Of a stretch of DNA of 64,000 nucleotides, positions 1-7,502 are shown piece after piece (the first letter of the stretch is position 1; every line of letters starts with the position of its first letter). Source of the stretch: UBA8079 sp049601915 (GTDB lineage: Bacteria; Pseudomonadota; Alphaproteobacteria; UBA6615); contig JBMYRB010000003.1 of NCBI GenBank assembly GCA_049601915.1, forward strand, positions 1 through 64,000, in the 5' to 3' direction. The notes under the pieces were generated by a model. It saw only the letters and a list, made by a program, of their open reading frames with translations, did not search any database and had not been told where the DNA came from. The position numbers and the translations under genes were made by a program.

Positions 1-1335
1 CTGGTCGGAGAGATGTATGAGGAAGCAAAGGGGGTTACTCAGGATTATGTTAAAGCGGAAAAATATTATTTGCTAGCATCCAAACAAGGACATGAAACGG
101 CCGCAGACAATTACATCCGGCTTGGGCAGAAAATAGAAAATCAAAGAGTGCAGGCACAAAAAATCAAAAAGGCTGGAGAACTTGCTAAAGCGGCGGAACA
201 AGGCGACGTCGAAGCTCAGGTCCAACTGGGTAACATGTATGCAGAGGGTGACGGGGTAGCAAAGGATACAAAGACTGCTTTGAGATGGTACACGCTTGCC
301 GCCGAGCAGGGAGATATGAAAGCTCAATATAAGGTGGGCAGGTATTACGTACGGGGACCGATGGATTACAAGACAGCCATTAAATGGCTTAGACTTGCTG
401 TGGGTCAGGGCCATGCCGGTGCCCAAGAATCACTAGGTCACCTCTACTATGAGGGAAGGGGTACCCAGAAAAACTATGAAACAGCGTTTAAGTTGTTCAA
501 CCTGTCTTCGGATCAAGGGAATGCCCTTGCCCAACTCAGTTTGGGTTATTGTTATGAAAAGGGGACCTGTGCTCCAAAATCAAATGAGAAAGCAGCAGAA
601 TTGTATCAACTTTCTGCAGAACAAGGTGTCTCCGAAGCTCAATTCAACCTTGGTTTGATGTACCGGGATGGGAGAGGAGTTCCTCAGAACCGCGATACCG
701 CTTTGAAGTGGTTCGAACTGGCAGCTGAACAGGGAGATGAAGGTGCCGAGTTGATTGTTAAAATGATAGCTGTTGAGGTGCGCGCTGAACAAGGAGATGT
801 AAGCGCCGCATATGAACTGGGCAATGATTACCTCTCTTCGGAAAAAGGAATGCGGCGAAAAGATTATTTTTCTGCCCGCAAGTGGTTTACGCTCGCAGCA
901 AAACAAGGGAATGGTTATGCGGCGTATATGTTATTCGTGTTGTTGAGTCCAACAATACAAAGCACCGATAAACCTTATGATGAATTAGGAAATTTTGGAG
1001 AAGTTGGGAAGCGTGAGGCTAATGCCAAGGCAGCATTAAAATGGCTTAAAAAAAGCGCAGAACTTGGATCTCCAGGGGGCCAAATGACATTAGGAATAAG
1101 TTACCAAAAAGGAGACATTGTCTCCAAAGATAAGGTGCGAGCTCTGATGTGGTTCTTAGTTGCGGCGCAAAACGAAAACCAGATGATTACTGGAGGCTAC
1201 TTCCATAAGACCCACTCAATGAATCTTGCTTGGTTTTTAACCGACTCGAAAAAGGAAAAGCTATCTAATTCAAAAATTAAAAAGGCAAAAAAAATGGCGC
1301 AAAAATGCATTCAAAAAGATTGGGTGGGATGCTGA
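1..1335 (+). CDS. Sel1-repeat protein, 5' end outside the window
   Basis: The reading frame is open from base 1, so the true start lies upstream; the first ATG in view is at 13. The protein is built of about nine Sel1-like (TPR-related) repeats with the pattern A-x-x-G-x-x-x-A-Q-x-x-L-G-x-x-Y-x-x-G-x-G-V, for example around residues 75-100 and 210-235. It ends in a Lys-rich tail. Sel1 repeats form alpha-solenoids that bind other proteins; the partner here is unknown. The gene is much AT-richer than everything after about 1600 and uses A/T-ending codons (many aaa, gaa, caa), unlike its neighbours. Together with the tRNA fragment at 1551-1580 this suggests it is cargo of an acquired element. 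The fold assignment is firm and the role is not known. Confidence 0.85.
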   Translation: MVGEMYEEAKGVTQDYVKAEKYYLLASKQGHETAADNYIRLGQKIENQRVQAQKIKKAGELAKAAEQGDVEAQVQLGNMYAEGDGVAKDTKTALRWYTLAAEQGDMKAQYKVGRYYVRGPMDYKTAIKWLRLAVGQGHAGAQESLGHLYYEGRGTQKNYETAFKLFNLSSDQGNALAQLSLGYCYEKGTCAPKSNEKAAELYQLSAEQGVSEAQFNLGLMYRDGRGVPQNRDTALKWFELAAEQGDEGAELIVKMIAVEVRAEQGDVSAAYELGNDYLSSEKGMRRKDYFSARKWFTLAAKQGNGYAAYMLFVLLSPTIQSTDKPYDELGNFGEVGKREANAKAALKWLKKSAELGSPGGQMTLGISYQKGDIVSKDKVRALMWFLVAAQNENQMITGGYFHKTHSMNLAWFLTDSKKEKLSNSKIKKAKKMAQKCIQKDWVGC

Positions 1336-1550
1336 GGAATTGAAAAGGTTTTTTATCAATCTGGTAATCATTGAAAGGCGTAATCACCTCAATTTCTGGT
1401 GACCTGACGTCAAATAAAACTGGTCACAAAACTGGTCACAAACTGGGCCATACTCATCGCTGTTTGCCGAGTGCTAGTCTTCTCCCCCATGCAGATAAAG
1501 CCCACCTTTCAGCGTTATACGAACGCGTTAACATCAATTATTTTACTCGG
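1336..1550. other. AT-rich non-coding flank of the putative island
   Basis: I see no convincing gene between the Sel1 stop codon and the tRNA fragment. A 60-codon open frame at 1371-1553 is rich in His/Gly/Lys repeats that come from the 12-bp tandem repeat, and has no recognisable domain. The composition resembles the Sel1 gene rather than the chromosome to the right. Confidence 0.5.
1416..1449 (+). repeat. 12-bp tandem repeat, 2 exact copies plus one degenerate
   Basis: The unit aaaactggtcac occurs at 1416-1427 and 1428-1439. A third, degenerate copy (aaactgggcc) follows at 1440-1449. The array lies about 100 bp from the tRNA fragment. Short direct repeats beside an att site are what integrase arm-type or excisionase sites look like, but that role is inference. 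Confidence 0.6.
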
Positions 1551-1580
1551 TAATGGGTTCGAATCCCGTTGGGGATGCCA
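1551..1580 (+). other. 3' tRNA fragment, putative attR of an integrated element
   Basis: The stretch can be drawn as a T-arm (atggg, loop ttcgaat, cccgt), then a 7-nt acceptor strand (tggggat), a G discriminator and an encoded CCA at 1578-1580. No matching 5' half lies in the preceding 90 bases, so this is a fragment and not a gene. Tyrosine integrases that target tRNA 3' ends leave exactly such a direct repeat at the distal end of the island. Its orientation (3' end pointing right) puts the element and the intact tRNA to the left, in agreement with the composition change. The isotype cannot be assigned with confidence. A G73 discriminator is usual for Asn, Asp, Ser and some Arg tRNAs. Confidence 0.6.
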
Positions 1581-1715
1581 ACCTTCAGCCCTCTCAACAT
1601 CTTGATCACGCCCGCCGGATCGCCGGTCGATGCTCCCTTCCGGGTTGAGCAAATCGGCGTTCCTGCTCATGATTGCGCGGAAGAAATTTTCATTCCGAAA
1701 AGTAGGGGGAGAATC

Positions 1716-2120
1716 ATGCCGATTTACAAAGGCGACGAAATGGTGCCGACGCCGGACAGCGCGCGCCCGCACATCATGATGAAGCAATATGGCGGCGAGC
1801 TCATCAAGGCCGGGGTTGTGAACTACGCACAAGGCGACGCGCCGCCGCCCCATGTACACCCCACCGACGAACAATGGATCTACCTGCTGGAGGGTCGGCT
1901 CGCCGCGATCCTGGGTGACGAGCTCGACATCATCGGCCCCGGCGACATGGTCTACATCCCGCGCGGCGTGCCCCACGGCATCCGCCTGCTCGGCGACGAG
2001 TGCACCTTCTTTACCTGCAAGAGCCCGGCCGGTTCCGGTGCACTCAGCGAAGACTATACGGAAATACCGAACCTGGATGAAATGATACGCCGGCTGGACG
2101 AAGCGGCGGCCAACGCTTGA
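1716..2120 (+). CDS. Small cupin-domain protein
   Basis: This is a 134-residue single-domain cupin. The first cupin motif is visible as H46-x-H48 with Gln53 and a following G-rich turn. The second is the GDMVYIPRGVPHGI stretch. The conserved histidines suggest a bound metal, but cupins range from dioxygenases and isomerases to sensor domains, so the reaction is unknown. I chose the ATG at 1716 because it follows a strong AGGGGGA ribosome-binding site. The frame is open back to 1569, but that would run into the tRNA fragment. It is the first chromosomal gene right of the island edge and lies upstream of a tricarboxylate transporter, whose substrate it might process. Confidence 0.8.
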   Translation: MPIYKGDEMVPTPDSARPHIMMKQYGGELIKAGVVNYAQGDAPPPHVHPTDEQWIYLLEGRLAAILGDELDIIGPGDMVYIPRGVPHGIRLLGDECTFFTCKSPAGSGALSEDYTEIPNLDEMIRRLDEAAANA

Positions 2121-2150
2121 TTCAACATCGGTTAGGTGTGGTAGCGAGCT

Positions 2151-2166
2151 ACTCTTATATAAGAGT
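2151..2166. promoter_or_regulatory. Perfect 16-bp palindrome, operator candidate
   Basis: ACTCTTATATAAGAGT is its own reverse complement. It sits 30 bp after the cupin stop codon and 150 bp before tctC, in otherwise unremarkable non-coding DNA. The AT-rich core and lack of a following T-run favour a dimeric regulator site or promoter element over a terminator. Confidence 0.45.
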
Positions 2167-2315
2167 GGACAACTGCGTTGGCCCAACAATAATATGCCGC
2201 TCTCGATTTCGTGATCAGCTGCACCGTGCGGTGTCGCGATCCGGAATTGATACCGAGAGGCGGTTTCCCCGTGTCTCGGAAGTGCGATGAAATCAAATAT
2301 AGGGAGGAAATCTCG

Positions 2316-3242
2316 ATGAAAAAATCTACAAAAATGGGACGTCTGGTTCTCGGTGCCTTCGCTGGCTCGATCCTGACGTTTGCCGCCGGAAGCGCCATGG
2401 CGGAGTTCCCAGACAAGCCCATCACGTTCATTGTTCCTTATTCCCCGGGTGGCGGTTCGGATCAGCAGGCGCGCCGCCTGCAGCCGGGCCTTGAGAAGGC
2501 TCTCGGCGTTGATGTCCGCATCGTCTACAAGACGGGCGGCGGCGGCGCGGTCGGTTTCAACGAGCTGTGGCGCTCGAAGGCCGACGGCTACACCATCAGT
2601 AACGTCGTGGTCCCCAACGTCGTCATTTCGGCCAAGGGCAAGGACGTCGGCTTCAAGCCGGGCGAATTCTCCTACATCGGCATGACCGTACGTTCCGTCG
2701 GCGCGCTGATGGTGCCGAAGGGCAGCAAGTACGGCTCGCTGTCCGAGTTCGTGTCTGCCGCCAAGGCAAACCCGGGCAAGCTGACTGTTGCCGGTGTCGG
2801 CAGCACGGGTGAGCGCAACTTCGGTGAGCTCGCCAAGATCCTCGGTATCGAGACCACCTATGTGCCGGTCTCCGGCGGTGTCGGCAAAATGATGCCGATG
2901 TTGCAGGGCAAGCATGTGGATGCGGGCATGACGGCGTCCAACCATGCCGTGAAGCATAAAGCCACGGTGGACACGCTGGTTATCGCCGGTCCGAACTCGA
3001 CGGCCGCACTTCCGGGCGTGCCGAGTGAGCCCCAGTGGACCTACACGACGACGTGGGGAATCATGGCGCCTCCGGGCACTCCTGCCGATCGTATCGCGAA
3101 GCTCAACGACGCGCTCTACAAGGCGACGGCCAATCCCGATGTCGTCAAGATCGTGAACAGTCTCGGTCTGGTGCAGATGAAACAGACGCCGGCAGAGGCC
3201 AAGGCCTACGTCGACGCCGCGATCAAGAAGTTCGCCAACTAG
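2316..3242 (+). CDS. tctC: Tripartite tricarboxylate transporter, periplasmic binding protein (TctC/Bug family)
   Basis: This 308-residue protein has a clear Sec signal peptide (basic MKKSTKMGR, hydrophobic core, cleavage after AMA near residue 29). The mature N-terminus FPDKPITFIVPYSPGGGSD is the hallmark of the Bug/TctC family, which binds small carboxylates in the periplasm. The start at 2316 follows AGGGAGG; an in-frame upstream extension to 2211 lacks a ribosome-binding site. It leads the tctC-tctA-tctB set, with a hairpin at 3261-3301 separating it from the permease genes. The family binds many organic acids (citrate, tartrate, phthalate and others), so the substrate cannot be read from sequence. 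Confidence 0.93.
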   Translation: MKKSTKMGRLVLGAFAGSILTFAAGSAMAEFPDKPITFIVPYSPGGGSDQQARRLQPGLEKALGVDVRIVYKTGGGGAVGFNELWRSKADGYTISNVVVPNVVISAKGKDVGFKPGEFSYIGMTVRSVGALMVPKGSKYGSLSEFVSAAKANPGKLTVAGVGSTGERNFGELAKILGIETTYVPVSGGVGKMMPMLQGKHVDAGMTASNHAVKHKATVDTLVIAGPNSTAALPGVPSEPQWTYTTTWGIMAPPGTPADRIAKLNDALYKATANPDVVKIVNSLGLVQMKQTPAEAKAYVDAAIKKFAN

Positions 3243-3260
3243 CGGCGGCTTATTAAGCTT

Positions 3261-3301
3261 CAGGCTGTCCCGTATTCACCGTTGGATGTCGGGGCAGCCT
3301 G
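3261..3301 (+). terminator. Hairpin between tctC and tctA (attenuator or 3' stabiliser)
   Basis: A 12-bp stem, 3261-3272 (caggctgtcccg) against 3290-3301 (cggggcagcctg), contains a single G-T pair and encloses a 17-nt loop. No strong T-run follows. Such hairpins after binding-protein genes often allow the binding protein to be made in excess over the membrane subunits. Confidence 0.55.
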
Positions 3302-3352
3302 TCTGCTTGTCTTGCAAAAATTCTTCCCTCCTGCCGCCCATGGGCCGTTGGA

Positions 3353-3395
3353 GGGATACGTATATCTATTAATAGGGATACGTATATCTATTAAT
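3353..3395 (+). repeat. 22-bp tandem duplication upstream of tctA
   Basis: Two 21-nt copies starting gggatacgtatatc lie at 3353-3373 and 3375-3395 with a 22-bp period. Each contains the palindrome ATACGTAT. The second copy ends 14 bases before the tctA GTG start, so the array occupies promoter or leader DNA. It may be a tandem operator or a recent slippage duplication. Confidence 0.75.
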
Positions 3396-3409
3396 TCGGA
3401 GATGATGCG

Positions 3410-4945
3410 GTGATCGAAGGTCTCATGCAGACGCTCACCTGGTCGGTCATGTTCTGGCTGACCGTCGGCGTCATGATCGGCATGGTGGTGGGCACCCTGC
3501 CGGGACTTACTGCCACAATGGGAACAGCCCTTCTAGTGCCGTTTACCTTCGCGCTCCCCGCGGACGCCGGCATCGCCATGCTCGGCGGCCTGTACGTCTG
3601 CGCGATGTTCTCCGACGCGATCCCGGCCGTGCTGGTAAACACGCCGGGAACACCCGCCGCCATGGCAACAGCTTTTGATGGGCACCCGATGGTTCATAAG
3701 GGCCGGGGCCAGGAAGCCATCGTCGCTGCATGTTTCAGCTCGGCCATCGGCACATTGTTTGGTGCCGCCGCCTATCTGCTGCTCGCCTGGCCGTTGATCA
3801 ACATCGCCCTGAAATTCGGCCCGCCGGAATTCTTCTGGCTGGGGATCTTTGCCCTCACGATTATCGGCAGCCTGGCGGGAGATTCGATTCTCAAGGGACT
3901 TGCCGGCGGCGCCATCGGGTTGCTGATCAGCAGCATCGGCATCAGCCATGGCAACGAGATCGCGCGCTTTACCTTTGGTGTTCCTGAATTGCGCGGCGGC
4001 CTGTCCCTCGTCGCCGGCCTGATCGGCATCTTCGCCATCCCCCAGGTATTGTCGATGATCGCGGACCTGCGAAAGAAAGAATTCATCGCCGAGTACAAAC
4101 CGGTGCGTGGGCAAACGCTCTCGACCATCGGGCGGGTCCTCGCGCATCCGTTTCATGTGATCCGCTCGGCGGTTATCGGCTCGTTTATCGGCATTCTGCC
4201 CGGTGCCGGCAGCCCGATTGCCGCGCTGGTTTCATATAACGAGGCGGTGCGCTGGAGTAAGGACAAGACCCAATACGGCAAGGGTGACCTGCGCGGCGTG
4301 ACCGCGTCGGAGATCGCCAACAATGCCGCAGCCCCCGCTGCCATGATCCCGTTGGTCACGCTGGGTGTGCCCGGCTCCTCGCCGGCCGCCGTCATCGCGG
4401 GTGCGCTTATGCTACGCGGCCTCAATCCTGGCCCGGAGCTGTTCCAGAGCGATGGATCCTTGGTCTTTTCGTTCGGTTGGTCGTTGCTTTTCGCGGGGAT
4501 CGTGACGTTTATCCTGGGCAGCCTGTTCGCGCCGCTCCTGGTCAAGATCATCCGTATTCCGCTGCGGTTGCTGGCGCCACTGATCATGTTGTTGGCGATC
4601 ATCGGGGCCTACGCGATCCGGAACAATATCTTCGACGTCTACATCATGCTGGCCCTCGGGGTCTTCGTGTTCCTGATCCGGCGTCTGGGCTTCCATCCCG
4701 GACCCATCGGGCTTGGCCTGATTCTCGGCCCCATCATTGAGCCTTCACTTGTCCAGGCGATGTATATTTCCGACGCGACGTCGGTCTGGAACGTGTTCTT
4801 CACAGGCACGATCAATGTCATCCTGATCTCGCTGAGCGTTCTCTCGATCGTCCTCGTCGTGTGGACCCGCCATCGTGACCGGAAGCTGGAGCGTGACGTT
4901 GCTGCGGCCGGCACCACGCCCGACAATCCGAGCGGACCGGAGTAG
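3410..4945 (+). CDS. tctA: Tripartite tricarboxylate transporter, large permease (TctA)
   Basis: A 511-residue, highly hydrophobic protein of about 12 membrane segments, the usual size for TctA. Family signatures are visible: GTLPGLTATMG near residue 30 and GILPGAGSPIAAL near residue 260, with repeated Gly/Pro-rich motifs that mark the inverted structural repeat. It starts with GTG at 3410 behind CGGAG. With TctB it forms the inner-membrane, proton- or sodium-coupled importer that takes substrate from TctC. The gene order here is C-A-B; C-B-A is commoner. Confidence 0.93.
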   Translation: MIEGLMQTLTWSVMFWLTVGVMIGMVVGTLPGLTATMGTALLVPFTFALPADAGIAMLGGLYVCAMFSDAIPAVLVNTPGTPAAMATAFDGHPMVHKGRGQEAIVAACFSSAIGTLFGAAAYLLLAWPLINIALKFGPPEFFWLGIFALTIIGSLAGDSILKGLAGGAIGLLISSIGISHGNEIARFTFGVPELRGGLSLVAGLIGIFAIPQVLSMIADLRKKEFIAEYKPVRGQTLSTIGRVLAHPFHVIRSAVIGSFIGILPGAGSPIAALVSYNEAVRWSKDKTQYGKGDLRGVTASEIANNAAAPAAMIPLVTLGVPGSSPAAVIAGALMLRGLNPGPELFQSDGSLVFSFGWSLLFAGIVTFILGSLFAPLLVKIIRIPLRLLAPLIMLLAIIGAYAIRNNIFDVYIMLALGVFVFLIRRLGFHPGPIGLGLILGPIIEPSLVQAMYISDATSVWNVFFTGTINVILISLSVLSIVLVVWTRHRDRKLERDVAAAGTTPDNPSGPE

Positions 4946-4949
4946 GGAA

Positions 4950-5435
4950 ATGAACTTGAAACGATTTGCAGACCGGGATCTTCTCACGGCGTCCATGCTC
5001 TTCGGCGTCAGCGCGTTGTTCGCCGTCGGCTCCAGTTCGGACCCCAAGGATTGGGCATTTCCGCTTCTGGCGAGCTACGTCACGCTGGGAATCGCGATCG
5101 CCTTTCTGGCGAAGTTTATCCTTGCGGCCGTCCTGAAGCATCTGCCGGATATCCTCGAGATGACGGCCGACAACTGGGCCTCAGCCTTGGACGTGGTGGT
5201 GTTCCTGGTGATCGTGCTCGCCTATCTCTTCGCCATGTTCGGCCTCGGCTTCTGGCCGGCGAGCCTGGTCATGCTGATCCTCACCTCGCTCTACCTGACC
5301 CGGGAGCGTACGGCCCGCAACATCCGGCTCGCCTTCATTGTGCCGATCTGCATCTCGATCGTGGCCTACCTGATCTTCACCCAGGTCTTCTATGTTCCGT
5401 TTCCCGAAGCGGGCTGGTTGGCCGGTTCCGGTTAG
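4950..5435 (+). CDS. tctB: Tripartite tricarboxylate transporter, small permease (TctB)
   Basis: A 161-residue protein with four predicted membrane helices and a C-terminal VFYVPFPEAGW stretch typical of TctB. It starts at the ATG at 4950, 4 bases after the tctA stop codon and just behind AGTAGGG, so the two are translationally coupled. The open frame extends back into tctA to 4875 but without a better start. It is the small membrane subunit of the transporter encoded by this operon. Confidence 0.88.
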   Translation: MNLKRFADRDLLTASMLFGVSALFAVGSSSDPKDWAFPLLASYVTLGIAIAFLAKFILAAVLKHLPDILEMTADNWASALDVVVFLVIVLAYLFAMFGLGFWPASLVMLILTSLYLTRERTARNIRLAFIVPICISIVAYLIFTQVFYVPFPEAGWLAGSG

Positions 5436-6145
5436 GAAGCGTCGCTGCGCGTCGTCGCTCGACCTCAGCCAGCGATAGGCGGCCCCAGCGATGAGCGCAC
5501 CAACCAGCGGTGCGACCCAGAACATCCGCAGCTGCGTGGTGGCCCAGTCATCCACGAACAGCGCCTGGCCCGTCGAGCGGGCGGGATTCACCGATGTGTT
5601 CGTGATCGGTATTGAGATCAGGAGAATGAGAGTCAGGGACAGGCCGATGGCCAGCGGCGCAAAACCGGCCGGCGCCAGCTTGTCCATGGCACCCAGGATG
5701 ATAATCAGGAAGAAGAAGGTCAGGACGATCTCGGCGATGAGCGCCGCGATCATGGAGTAGCCGCCGGGCGAATGATCGCCGCAGCCGTTCGCGGCAAAAC
5801 CGTCGGAAAGCGAGAAGCGCGCCGCGCCCGAGGCGATAACGTAGAGGACGGCCGCGGCCGCGATTACGCTGATCACCTGCACGACCCAGTAGGTGATGAT
5901 GTCCTGCGTGTCGAACCGCCCGCCGGCCCACAGGCCGAGGGTCACGGTGTGGTTGAAATGCCCACCCGAGATATGCCCGACGGCTTAGACCATGGTGAGC
6001 ACCGTGAGACCGAATGCCAGCGAAACGTCGACGAAACCGATACCAAGCTCGGGGAAGGCGGCCGCGAAGACGGCGGATCCGGCGCCGCCGAAGACGAGCC
6101 GGAAGGTTCCGAGAAACTCTGCCCCAGGCGTTTGGACATTGGCAT
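5436..6145 (-). pseudogene. aqpZ: Decayed aquaporin Z-type channel gene
   Basis: Translating the minus strand gives nearly all of an AqpZ-like water channel, but it is broken. It begins MPMSKRLG at 6145. It then needs a +1 correction in the G-run at about 6122-6125 to continue as AEFLGTFRLVFGGAGSAVF. A TAA at 5985-5987 interrupts the segment before AVGHISGGHFN. The first NPA motif reads N-H-T, whereas the second (NTSVNPARSTG) is intact. The 3' end abuts tctB head to head; the last intact frame runs on antisense to 5181. Three independent lesions make loss of function almost certain. Confidence 0.85.
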
Positions 6146-6283
6146 CGGGTAATCTCTCATCGATTGGCGCGCATATACAGTGGGGTGCCAGCGCAGCGTA
6201 TCCGCGCTTGAGTCGACTCCTGCCGGTGACCAATACGGTTTGTACGGACAATGATCCGTTAAACTTTTGGGGGAACACTGAAC

Positions 6284-7492
6284 ATGCGCACACCTCGTCT
6301 CAACCGCGACCGTCAGCAATGGATTTTCGATTATCTCGTCCAGGAGACCGGCAAGGTCTTCCACTGGGATGAAGACGGGCGCCCGCTGCCCAAGAGCGTG
6401 AAGAGCCACGCCCAGATATCCAAGCATCTGGGCCGGATCGGCCAGCGGCTCGAGCGGGTCGCGGCCGAGGAAGACGCGGCGGGTCATTCGGCCACCGCGT
6501 TCGAACTCTACCACCGGGCGTCCTCGACCTTCGCCCTGGCCCAGCACCCGGTGCTCGAAAACAACGACGAGAAGCGCTACCTGCATGGCCGCTGTATTGC
6601 CAATTTCGAAAAGGTCATCGAGCACGCGCCGTATCCGATCGAGCGCCTGGAAGTGCCGTTCGAGGGAAACGAACTACAATGCAACTTCCACATGCTGCCG
6701 GGCAAACCCAATGCGCCGCTGGTGATCTTCATTCCCGGCTGCGACATGACCAAGGAGATCTATCCCGATCCACGGATCATGCAGGCGCATCTTCGTGGCA
6801 TGCACATGCTGGTGATCGACGGGCCGGGGCAGGGGATGTCGAACCTGCGTGACATCAAGCTCACCCCCGATAATTACGAACGCGCCGTGCTGGCGATTGC
6901 GGAGTATATGGCCGAACGTGCGGAGGTCGATGCCGAGAAGATCGTTGTCTACGCGCTTTCCATGGGCGCCCATTGGGGCCTCGAAGTCGCGGCGTCTGGC
7001 CACCCGTTGATCAAGGCGGTCGCGGCCCCGTGGACGTCGGCGCTGGACAAGTACTTCATCCTCGACACCTTCTCGCCGCGCTACAAACAGCTCTTCGGCT
7101 ATCTTATGGGGGCGTCGAGCGAGGAGGAACTCGACGGCTGGGTCAGCCAGATGACCGTCGAGGGCCGCGAGGCCGACATCAAGTGCCCGGTGCTGTTGAC
7201 GGTCGGCGAATATGATTCCCGCAGCCCGGTCGAGCTGGTCTATGAGTTCTATGACAAGATCAACGCGCCCAAGGAACTCTGGGTCTACGAGGACACCTAC
7301 CATCAGGCACGCATGTTCGGGGCCGACCAGGCGCGCCACGACCACCACATGATGTGCCACGACTGGCTGGTCGATGCGTTGGACGGCAAATACGGCGCCG
7401 GACACGACAAGAAGATGTATCTGCGTACCGGCGGCGGCGGCCCCAACGGCCCCCAGGGCGAGGGCCAGGACGCACTTCACTGGTGGGAGTAG
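6284..7492 (+). CDS. Alpha/beta hydrolase, 2,6-dihydropseudooxynicotine hydrolase-like (paralogue 1)
   Basis: A 402-residue protein with an N-terminal helical domain of about 115 residues followed by an alpha/beta-hydrolase core. This is the layout of the DHPON hydrolase/FrsA-like group, which cleaves C-C or ester bonds in diketone-like substrates. Visible landmarks are PLVIFIPGCDMTKE (oxyanion region, near 145-158), VIDGPGQGMS (178-186) and the nucleophile elbow ALSMG with Ser226. The elbow has Ala in place of the usual first Gly. A candidate acid is the Asp in VGEYDSRSP. It lies 10 bp upstream of a quinone oxidoreductase gene and is probably co-transcribed with it. Two paralogues are at 25132-26370 and 47532-48626. 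Confidence 0.8.
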   Translation: MRTPRLNRDRQQWIFDYLVQETGKVFHWDEDGRPLPKSVKSHAQISKHLGRIGQRLERVAAEEDAAGHSATAFELYHRASSTFALAQHPVLENNDEKRYLHGRCIANFEKVIEHAPYPIERLEVPFEGNELQCNFHMLPGKPNAPLVIFIPGCDMTKEIYPDPRIMQAHLRGMHMLVIDGPGQGMSNLRDIKLTPDNYERAVLAIAEYMAERAEVDAEKIVVYALSMGAHWGLEVAASGHPLIKAVAAPWTSALDKYFILDTFSPRYKQLFGYLMGASSEEELDGWVSQMTVEGREADIKCPVLLTVGEYDSRSPVELVYEFYDKINAPKELWVYEDTYHQARMFGADQARHDHHMMCHDWLVDALDGKYGAGHDKKMYLRTGGGGPNGPQGEGQDALHWWE

Positions 7493-7502
7493 CACGCGCG
7501 CC

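Noticed and set aside
1505..1580. A complete tRNA ending at 1580
   Set aside because: No acceptor 5' strand complementary to the 3' end, no D-arm and no anticodon stem precede the T-arm, so only a fragment is supported.
1515..2957. 480-codon open frame on the minus strand
   Set aside because: It lies antisense to the cupin and tctC genes, is His/Arg-rich, matches no family I know and is a GC-driven shadow.
3353..3395. The two 21-nt repeats as the start of a CRISPR array
   Set aside because: There are only two copies with a 1-base gap, no spacers and no cas genes. I saw no CRISPR array anywhere in the window.
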